Positions 15,855-21,007 of a DNA stretch of 21,007 nt are shown in pieces; the first letter of the stretch is position 1, and every line of letters starts with the position of its first letter. The stretch lies in the IMG/VR virus record IMGVR_UViG_3300032093_006343, positions 1-21,007 of that record; one strand, 5' to 3'. The translations under genes and the position numbers were made by a program. The notes under the pieces are model-generated. The model had not been told where the DNA came from. It saw only the letters and a list, made by a program, of their open reading frames with translations, and searched no databases. Origin of the DNA: a virus.

Positions 15855-15880
15855 AGTGATGCTTTAATGTTTGCGCTCAT
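15851..15880 (-). pseudogene. Nine-codon remnant of a tailspike start (MSANIKASL)
   Basis: Bases 15857-15880 are identical over 24 bases to 13683-13706, the first eight codons (MSANIKAS) of the 588-residue tailspike gene. Here the frame continues with Leu and stops at a TGA overlapping the ATG of the 714-residue gene. This is best read as the stump left when one tailspike start was replaced or duplicated by recombination. It might also serve as a leader frame for translational coupling. Confidence 0.65.
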
Positions 15881-15895
15881 GTTTATTTAGTTTTT

Positions 15896-18277
15896 TTAAC
15901 CAATTACTTGTATCCTGTAATCTTTTGGTGATCCAGTTCTATTTTCAATCCATAAATCACCATTTAATAGTCCAAATGTAACATTTCCTAAAATTCCAGT
16001 TGTTCCATTTAATGATGCTCCATTTGCGTTTACAGCAATCCCAGTAGATGATCCAGCCAATATTGTGAATGATGTGGATGATGGAACTATTTGGATGATC
16101 GTTGCTGCATTATTTCTAACATTAATACTTGCAAGAAGCCTATCACCAGATCGAATTATTTTGGGTATTTTTGCAACTTGGTTATCTTCTATCGCTAAAA
16201 AATAAGCATTATCAATAAATACATTTACATCAGGATAGGTTGTTTTTCTAACGCCTAGATTAAGACTTGGATCATATTCTATAACATTTCCAGTAATTAA
16301 TTTGACATTGTTATTTACAATTTGAGCAGTATTTAAATCCACAGTTCCAGCAGTATCAAATACAATACAAGTTCCGCCATTTCTTGCAATAGTTTCAATT
16401 CTGTTGTCTTTTATAATAATATTTTCAGCGAAAGTGTTTGATGTCTCTGGGAATATGTAAACAAATCTATTAATAACTCCTTTAACTATATTATTTTGGA
16501 TTACAATAGGAATGTCATAGTTTACGAATCCATCTAAACTATTTATTCCAAATGCAACAAATGTATCGCATCCAGAAGCTGGAGTTACAAAATCCATTAC
16601 AGGTATTGCTACTGCTCCAGAACCACCTCCTCCTGTGAATGAAATTGATGGAGGTTCCGTGTATCCACTACCATTAAGATTTACTGTTATTGCAGTTACT
16701 GCACCTGCTGCAATCGTTGCAGTAGCTGTTGCAGTAACTCCAGATGCTGGAGGTGAAATAACTACATTTGGAGCAGTTGCATATCCACTTCCTCCGTTGG
16801 TTACTGTAATGCTATAAACATCTAGATTATTTTTATTTGGATATGCCAATGAATCGTATGTGCAGTTTTGAACTGTCAATCCAGCAGCATCCTCGTAGAT
16901 ATTTATTACTGTTGTAAATGGCCCACTAAATACAACATTATCAATAGTTGTGTTCCTTCCACGGCAATTGATTCCCGTAGTGCAATCGGTGATATATCCG
17001 TTACTGATAATTCCATTTTCAGAACCTCCATGCATTCCAATTCCGAAACTAAATGCAGATGGATTTAAATCGCTTGGAAGCCAAGCTCCACCACCATTTA
17101 CAACAAAGTTTGTTACTTGCCAATCACGAGCAGGGCCATTGATTCCCGGATATACCCAAGGCGCACTTCCATTTGATGGAACCCCATCAATGCAATCTGC
17201 ATCAAAAGACCTGCGTTGACCATTTGATTTTAGCCCATCCAAAAGCAAGCCAAGAGACCCATCTGTTGCTAGTCCATATCCATTGACTCCGCTATTTGGC
17301 ATAGATGCCGTCTGCTCAAATATGATATTCGTATATTTTGAATTAATGGTTAATTTGTCGCTGATGCAACGCTGCGTAAATCCTTTAAGTTTTACATTCT
17401 CTACAATAGAATTAACAGATTGTTGAATCTGAATTCCAACAGATGTTGTTCCTGCTGGGGGATATGGACTTTCGAGATTGATATTTTTAATAGTAACCTT
17501 GCATGGGTTCCATGCTCTTATTACTATATCATAAGATGTATCTGCTGGTGAATATACATCTCTTGTATAATCTTCAATATACACTTTATTTCCTACAATC
17601 CCCACAATTTTATGGATTTCTCCACAGAATTTTCCAATTCCCGTTAGGGCATCATACCTAGAACCATTATACCATTCTCTGCTAGTTGAAATCTGTATAA
17701 CCATTCCAACAGAAAGCCCTGCGACACTAGTTAATGTAAAAACAGATTGACCAACATTTACATCTCCAGACAATGTTAATCCTGTTACATTTGAATACCT
17801 TATATCAGGAAAACTAAACATTGTTAGGCCAGCATTTGCTGCTGCTGAATTAGCAATCAATGTTGGCTCATTCCCGTCATCTCCAATTATGCTAACTTCA
17901 AATGCATTTGTTGATGTGTTTGTATATCCATCGAATTGATATGTTCCAGATGGAATATAAACTGTTTTATTGTTTTGAATTCCGTAATTGATTGCAGCAT
18001 TTATCTGTGAAGTGGTATTTATTGCTCCAGTAGGATCAGCACCAAAATCCAATACATTCACAACATCAGCAAACCTATTTGCCAATGAACGAGCAGTCGT
18101 GCTATCAGTAGCCGTAATAGGTGCAATTTTAGATTCAGTTACTGCGTTGCTTGCAATTTTAGACTCTGTTACTGATCCATCTTGGAGATTTGCAGCATTT
18201 ATAATAAAATTACCAGAAATGTCTCCTCCAGTTACATTGCCAAATAGTCCAGATGTTCCGTTGAGAATTAGTGACAT
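15896..18277 (-). CDS. Tailspike with beta-helix and inserted GSGY domain (793 aa)
   Basis: The N-terminus is fibre-like (MSLILNGTSGLFGNVTGGDI) with paired SVTESKIA/AVTESKIA repeats (35-52). The shared linker STTARSLANRFADVVNV (59-75) and FGADPTGAINTTSQINAAI (78-96) open a long beta-helix with typical segments such as NPCKVTIKNINLESPYPPAG and GIISNGYITDCTTGINCRG. A GSGY-type domain interrupts the helix at about 487-561. The C-terminus is beta-rich and ends in WIENRTGSPKDYRIQVIG. It has no S74 domain. The gene lies four bases after the 207-residue fibre-like gene. A receptor-binding and polysaccharide-processing role is inferred from the fold. Confidence 0.8.
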   Translation of the reverse strand: MSLILNGTSGLFGNVTGGDISGNFIINAANLQDGSVTESKIASNAVTESKIAPITATDSTTARSLANRFADVVNVLDFGADPTGAINTTSQINAAINYGIQNNKTVYIPSGTYQFDGYTNTSTNAFEVSIIGDDGNEPTLIANSAAANAGLTMFSFPDIRYSNVTGLTLSGDVNVGQSVFTLTSVAGLSVGMVIQISTSREWYNGSRYDALTGIGKFCGEIHKIVGIVGNKVYIEDYTRDVYSPADTSYDIVIRAWNPCKVTIKNINLESPYPPAGTTSVGIQIQQSVNSIVENVKLKGFTQRCISDKLTINSKYTNIIFEQTASMPNSGVNGYGLATDGSLGLLLDGLKSNGQRRSFDADCIDGVPSNGSAPWVYPGINGPARDWQVTNFVVNGGGAWLPSDLNPSAFSFGIGMHGGSENGIISNGYITDCTTGINCRGRNTTIDNVVFSGPFTTVINIYEDAAGLTVQNCTYDSLAYPNKNNLDVYSITVTNGGSGYATAPNVVISPPASGVTATATATIAAGAVTAITVNLNGSGYTEPPSISFTGGGGSGAVAIPVMDFVTPASGCDTFVAFGINSLDGFVNYDIPIVIQNNIVKGVINRFVYIFPETSNTFAENIIIKDNRIETIARNGGTCIVFDTAGTVDLNTAQIVNNNVKLITGNVIEYDPSLNLGVRKTTYPDVNVFIDNAYFLAIEDNQVAKIPKIIRSGDRLLASINVRNNAATIIQIVPSSTSFTILAGSSTGIAVNANGASLNGTTGILGNVTFGLLNGDLWIENRTGSPKDYRIQVIG
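16595..16819 (-). repeat. GSGY-type beta repeat inserted in the 793-aa tailspike
   Basis: The encoded residues about 487-561 (ITVTNGGSGYATAPNVVIS, ATATATIAAGAVTAITV, NGSGYTEPPSISFTGG) are the same two-arm unit as residues 802-862 of the adaptor-like protein. Confidence 0.65.
18040..18107 (-). repeat. Tailspike linker cassette, diverged copy in the 793-aa gene
   Basis: This encodes STTARSLANRFADVVNVLDFGA. The protein is nearly identical to the other two copies, while the DNA has drifted and the downstream GDG-DDTAAIQAA part is replaced by PTGAINTTSQINAA. Confidence 0.65.
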
Positions 18278-18281
18278 AATA

Positions 18282-18905
18282 TTATACGATTGTGTAAACG
18301 CTTCCTGCTGGGATTGTCAATACAACTCCAGAGTTTACTGTGATTGGCCCTGCGGACATGGCGTTCTTGCCAGAAGTAATAGTGTAATTATCCGTCATTG
18401 CAATATCATTTTCAAAGAAAACACGATTTACTCCACCACCAACAGGTTGATCTCCGATACCAGACCAAGTTGTATTGTTGTATCCTTCAAATTGATTGCG
18501 GTCTGTGTTGAAACGAACAAGACCCGTTTGACCCGTTGGACGAGTTGCTGTTGTTCCTACAGGAAGTTTAATCCAGTTAAATGTTTTCTGACCCGTAATA
18601 GTTTGATTGCCAGAAATAGTGACTACATCATTAATATCTGGAAAAGCATTAAAGTAACGAAGAATGTAGCAAAGCAAGCCTTCGTCTGGCAACCTTTGGA
18701 ATCCATCAATCTCGGCAGTATTGTTCGGGTCGCAAGGAACATTCCAAACTACTCGTCCATTCTCGACTGATTTAGTGATTTCTCCGTAAAGAGCGTTTAC
18801 AAGGTTGGAAATTAACGAAGGAACCGATTCAGGAGAAACCTGCGGATATGGCGTGTCAGGGCAGCAAGTGCTGACATAGGTAGAATTATTGCAATTGCAG
18901 GACAT
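18282..18905 (-). CDS. Fibre-like virion protein (207 aa)
   Basis: The N-terminus is Cys-rich (MSCNCNNSTYVSTCC, Cys 3, 5, 14, 15). A middle segment, LPVGTTATRPTGQTGLVRFN (114-133) followed by a TDRNQFEGYNNTTWSGIG stretch, is a widespread phage fibre motif that pairs a short strand with the phrase RFNTD-FEGY-W. The C-terminus (FENDIAMTDNYTITSGKN, AMSAGPITV, VVLTIPAGSVYTIV) is a second widespread virion beta module. TISGNQTITGQKTF (96-109) is also typical of fibre shafts. It probably assembles as a trimer that links to, or acts beside, the tailspikes. It starts 44 bases after the metallopeptidase gene, the largest gap here. Confidence 0.75.
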   Translation of the reverse strand: MSCNCNNSTYVSTCCPDTPYPQVSPESVPSLISNLVNALYGEITKSVENGRVVWNVPCDPNNTAEIDGFQRLPDEGLLCYILRYFNAFPDINDVVTISGNQTITGQKTFNWIKLPVGTTATRPTGQTGLVRFNTDRNQFEGYNNTTWSGIGDQPVGGGVNRVFFENDIAMTDNYTITSGKNAMSAGPITVNSGVVLTIPAGSVYTIV

Positions 18906-18915
18906 AATTTCTTTG

Positions 18916-18943
18916 ATTTAATTGTTTGAAATTACTTTGTCAA
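18916..18943 (-). promoter_or_regulatory. Candidate sigma70-like promoter ahead of the fibre/tailspike block
   Basis: In the only gap over 40 bases, the minus strand has a perfect TTGACA (18943-18938), a 16-base spacer and TTAAAT (18921-18916, four of six consensus positions), then 10 bases to the ATG at 18905. The leader would be nearly absent, and A/T-rich gaps give such matches by chance. Confidence 0.25.
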
Positions 18944-18949
18944 AACATA

Positions 18950-19222
18950 TCAAGAAATTTGTTCCATTTCTTCGTAACTCTCCGCCAGAAGCGTACCCAT
19001 GTCTTCGACTGCTTCTTCCTCAAGGTCGGGAAACCTCGCATGAAGCAATTCATGGCATAGAACATTTAACATTGACCTTTCGCATTTCGGATTGATGAAA
19101 ATAGTTCTACTTGAGTAGTCACAGATTCCGTCGTTATCGACTCCGTTTGTCTTTCCTGCGTGACCCAATCGTATCTTCCATGACTTTCCGTTGATTGTCT
19201 TTTTGATTATTTTCTTTTTCAT
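18950..19222 (-). CDS. Small HExxH metallopeptidase-like protein (90 aa)
   Basis: The core is VLCHELLHARFPDLEEEAVEDMG (54-76). His57-Glu58-x-x-His61 is the zinc-binding site, and one of Glu68, 69, 70 or 73 is the likely third ligand. Upstream, KSWKIRL and GICDYSSRTIFIN (32-44) match the strand and GxCDY-x-x-x-T-I-x-I pattern before the zinc helix in small phage SprT/ImmA-like families, supporting the ATG at 19222. The substrate is unknown. The first 89 bases overlap the preceding gene in another frame. There is no signal peptide, so it should act in the cytoplasm. Confidence 0.75.
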   Translation of the reverse strand: MKKKIIKKTINGKSWKIRLGHAGKTNGVDNDGICDYSSRTIFINPKCERSMLNVLCHELLHARFPDLEEEAVEDMGTLLAESYEEMEQIS

Positions 19223-19445
19223 GGAATTTGTAGTGAGGAATCCTCATTATGCGATCTCTTTTAATCAAGAACTTCTTCTCTGTAACATATCCAAGTTCTT
19301 TTCCAGTTTTAATTTTCTTCTGGACATTACTTATAGTCACTCCCCACATTTTTGTTAATTCAATAGCGGAATACCAGCCATCAGGAATCTTATCCAATGG
19401 CATAGATTCTTGCTGGATGATTTTTAGAAAATCATTTGGTGTCAT
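19134..19445 (-). CDS. Small helix-turn-helix-like protein (103 aa)
   Basis: I chose the ATG at 19445, which makes an ATGA overlap with the phosphoesterase stop; a longer frame to 19517 would use TTG. Residues about 26-60 (DGWYSAIELTKMWGVTISNVQKKIKT) look like a winged or MerR/AlpA-type helix-turn-helix, and LGYVTEKKFLIKRDRIMRIPHY would be the wing. The C-terminal 30 residues are highly charged (Lys/Arg/Asn/Gln) and lie over the start of the metallopeptidase gene. It could be a DNA-binding regulator of the late region, or a small structural-cluster protein; no target is visible. Confidence 0.6.
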   Translation of the reverse strand: MTPNDFLKIIQQESMPLDKIPDGWYSAIELTKMWGVTISNVQKKIKTGKELGYVTEKKFLIKRDRIMRIPHYKFHEKENNQKDNQRKVMEDTIGSRRKDKRSR

Positions 19446-20206
19446 ATTGGCAACCTCCACACATCTCCTTTTGCTCGTTGTGTAATTTGCAGGGATGACT
19501 GATGCAATGATTCGCAATACTCACCCCACAACCATCCTTGACACCAACTGAATGTGCTTCTGCGATTTTTTGCATATTCTAATGCACCGCGAGCAGTCAA
19601 TGTTCCGATATTATAGCAAGTTCCACCATGATATGTTCTGGCATTCTGAATGGCTACACGATGGGTATGTCCCATGATTATCTTTCGCCTATTCCTGTCG
19701 CAATACTGCTCTGCCATGTCTCTAGCGGCTGATTCTCCGAAGCAAGTTCCGTGAGTAAAACCCATATCGGAAATATCAACAATTTGTTCGATTCCAGAAT
19801 ATGGAATGAGGCGAGCTTTTAGTTTTTTTGATGTGTCTTCAATCGCACAAACAATCTTGTGAGCGCAATATTGTGTTACAGCATTCTTGCTATTTGTGAG
19901 CTTCCAAGCACGATCTTCATGGTTGCCACAAAGGATGTATGGGTCTTTGCATCCAGCCATCAGTTCTCGCAAGTGCATTAATCCAGTATCAATATCTGGA
20001 GTTATCTCATCTCCATCACTTCCAGAACCAGCACCATTCCCCATTAGCGCAGACATATCAATGAAGTCTCCTAGATGCAAAATTGTATCTGGCTTGTATT
20101 TTTCTCTGAAAGACATTACTGCCTTCCACGCTTCCTTATCACAGAATTTTGCATGGCTACAGGACACAGCTAGTATCCGTTTCCACTTATGATTTATATT
20201 TGCCAT
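19442..20206 (-). CDS. Calcineurin-like metallophosphoesterase (254 aa)
   Basis: Ordered motifs are SCSH (15-18), HLGDFID with GDxxD (46-50), CGNHED with GNHE (94-97), FTHG (150-153) and GHTH (179-182), the five blocks of calcineurin-like phosphoesterases that use two metal ions. In motif I the usual Asp-x-His reads Cys-x-His (Cys16, His18), so one metal ligand differs. Possible substrates are nucleic acids, nucleotides or protein phosphates. It starts one base after the endolysin gene stop and overlaps the helix-turn-helix gene (ATGA). Phages often carry such enzymes; the role here is unknown. Confidence 0.88.
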   Translation of the reverse strand: MANINHKWKRILAVSCSHAKFCDKEAWKAVMSFREKYKPDTILHLGDFIDMSALMGNGAGSGSDGDEITPDIDTGLMHLRELMAGCKDPYILCGNHEDRAWKLTNSKNAVTQYCAHKIVCAIEDTSKKLKARLIPYSGIEQIVDISDMGFTHGTCFGESAARDMAEQYCDRNRRKIIMGHTHRVAIQNARTYHGGTCYNIGTLTARGALEYAKNRRSTFSWCQGWLWGEYCESLHQSSLQITQRAKGDVWRLPI

Positions 20207-20731
20207 TTATTTATTGATGGAGCCGCTTGGATTAATCCGAATTAAATCTTTTACAAGAGTTTTTTTTCTTACTTTTCTCCAAACACCATCACCAGACTCT
20301 GAATCTCTCTCGCCTTTTCCATTCGTATTACCTTCTATGCATTCTATCCAATGGCCGTTGTCGCTGACAACAAAGCCAACATGAGAGAAATCAAATGTAA
20401 CAATATCTCCCGGTTTTGCTCTGTCTTTTTCAGAGAAAATACGAGTAGTATTTGGACGCTTTCTAGCCCATGAAGTTAATCCATAAGCAAGCGCAGTCTT
20501 TGGACGCCACTGCTCAGGAGTGCTTCGCTGAAGATTGAGCCATTTGACAGCTTGGGAGTCTTCAAGCCATTCCTTGATGCACCAGTCAATGAATGCGGCG
20601 CACCAAGGCCAAGCGGCAGGAGCAAGCTCAGTTGCTTTCTGATATTCGCGGATTTGATCTCCGCGATTATTCCCGCCAATCTCTCTAACGCCAACCTGCG
20701 ACTCCGCAATGGCAATTAGCTTTTCGAGCAT
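20207..20731 (-). CDS. CHAP-type endolysin (174 aa)
   Basis: The N-terminus LIAIAESQVGVREIGGNNRG leads into WPWCAAFIDWC with catalytic Cys44. SHVGFVV supplies His117, and WIECIEGNTNG (128-138) supplies the EGN motif (Glu133, Asn135). These are the CHAP/NlpC-P60-type cysteine amidase signatures, so it should cut peptidoglycan amide bonds. There is no cell-wall-binding domain and no signal peptide, so release would need a holin, encoded directly upstream (TAA followed at once by this ATG). GGGG lies just before the stop of that gene, a weak SD. Confidence 0.87.
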   Translation of the reverse strand: MLEKLIAIAESQVGVREIGGNNRGDQIREYQKATELAPAAWPWCAAFIDWCIKEWLEDSQAVKWLNLQRSTPEQWRPKTALAYGLTSWARKRPNTTRIFSEKDRAKPGDIVTFDFSHVGFVVSDNGHWIECIEGNTNGKGERDSESGDGVWRKVRKKTLVKDLIRINPSGSINK

Positions 20732-20905
20732 TTATTTCCCCTTGCGAAGAACATTAATGATGCCAATAACTCCAAGTCCAGCGGCAAGAATTTGATTCTG
20801 AAGTTCTGGATCGAGCTTGAGGCCAAGGGCAGTTGCAACTAGGATAAGTCCACGCCAAGTGCTGTTTTCGCTGAGTCGTTCAAGAACTGTATTTACAATT
20901 TTCAT
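20732..20905 (-). CDS. Putative small holin (57 aa)
   Basis: The frame begins MKIVNTVLERLSENSTWRGL, continues through hydrophobic ILVATALGLKL and ILAAGLGVIGIINVL (about 39-53), and ends RKGK. Two short hydrophobic helices, a WRG motif and a basic C-terminus match a frequent type of small phage holin, and the endolysin gene follows directly. Holins form membrane lesions that let the endolysin reach the wall. The gene begins one base after the stop of the partial right-edge gene. The assignment rests on pattern and context. Confidence 0.7.
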   Translation of the reverse strand: MKIVNTVLERLSENSTWRGLILVATALGLKLDPELQNQILAAGLGVIGIINVLRKGK

Positions 20906-20906
20906 A

Positions 20907-21007
20907 TTATTTGTCTTTTATGGTTTTAGAAAAGTGTTCCCAAGCATATTTTACGCTTGAATCTTTTCTGTCTGGATTGGCATATGGAATATACGAAACC
21001 GACAACT
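20907..21007 (-). CDS. Partial gene at right edge (C-terminal 32 residues)
   Basis: The open frame enters from beyond the window and ends at a TAA (20909-20907); the visible part includes SYIPYANPDRKDSSVKYAWE and ends KTIKDK. It is directly followed by the holin ATG, so it belongs to the same operon. Too little is present to identify it. Confidence 0.5.
   Translation of the reverse strand, partial: LSVSYIPYANPDRKDSSVKYAWEHFSKTIKDK

Noticed and set aside
19134-19222. Programmed frameshift fusing the helix-turn-helix-like and metallopeptidase frames
   Set aside because: The A-runs are tempting, but the peptidase lies in the +1 frame and the peptidase has its own ATG; the -1 frame meets a stop at once. 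A plain overlap is simpler.
19446-19517. Upstream extension of the helix-turn-helix-like protein
   Set aside because: It needs a TTG start deep in the phosphoesterase gene; the ATG at 19445 gives a normal ATGA coupling.
1-21007. tRNA genes, rho-independent terminators, insertion sequences, integrase or attachment sites
   Set aside because: I saw no cloverleaf, no hairpin followed by a T-run in the very short gaps, and no transposase or integrase motif; a dedicated tRNA and terminator scan could still find weak cases.

Overview
The window looks like the virion-structure and lysis part of a tailed-phage genome. The phage is probably short-tailed (podovirus-like), because the tail genes resemble an adaptor/gatekeeper and a nozzle, followed by internal-virion-type proteins and tailspikes, and there is no tape measure or sheath gene. 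Every supportable gene lies on the minus strand. Genes abut or overlap (TAATG and ATGA junctions), and the largest gap is 44 bases, so the block is probably transcribed as one or a few long messages. No terminase, portal, capsid or polymerase gene is in view, so the rest of the virion and replication genes must lie outside. The host cannot be named. Most starts have an A/T-rich leader without a Shine-Dalgarno (SD) sequence, which would suit a host that does not rely on SD pairing (Bacteroidota is one example), but this is only a hint.

In transcription order (from right to left): a partial gene at the right edge; a putative small holin and a CHAP-type endolysin (lysis pair); a calcineurin-like phosphoesterase; a small helix-turn-helix-like protein; and a small HExxH metallopeptidase whose gene overlaps the previous one by 89 bases. 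Next comes the host-recognition block: a 207-residue fibre-like protein and three tailspikes (793, 714 and 588 residues). All three tailspikes carry the same STTAR-LANRFADVVNV linker leading into a pectate-lyase-type beta-helix. The 714-residue one ends in an S74 intramolecular chaperone. After these come four small genes (41 residues; a 102-residue membrane protein; a 132-residue protein with an acidic tail; a 107-residue Ala/Pro/Glu-rich protein).

The tail core follows: a 1327-residue protein whose two ends look like a tail adaptor but whose middle (about 1000 residues) is a mosaic of beta-rich repeats, then a 710-residue nozzle-like protein. Two unknown small proteins are next. The last block holds four Gln/Ala-rich proteins that all start with Met-Gly-Gly (two paralogous pairs, likely internal/ejected virion proteins). 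A PAPS-reductase-like enzyme gene and a YkgJ-type cysteine-cluster gene sit between the pairs. A further gene begins at the left edge.

The points most worth following are the adaptor with the giant repeat insertion, the GSGY repeat shared by that adaptor and a tailspike, the fossil of a tailspike start between two tailspike genes, and the PAPS-reductase-like/YkgJ pair inside an internal-virion-protein cluster.
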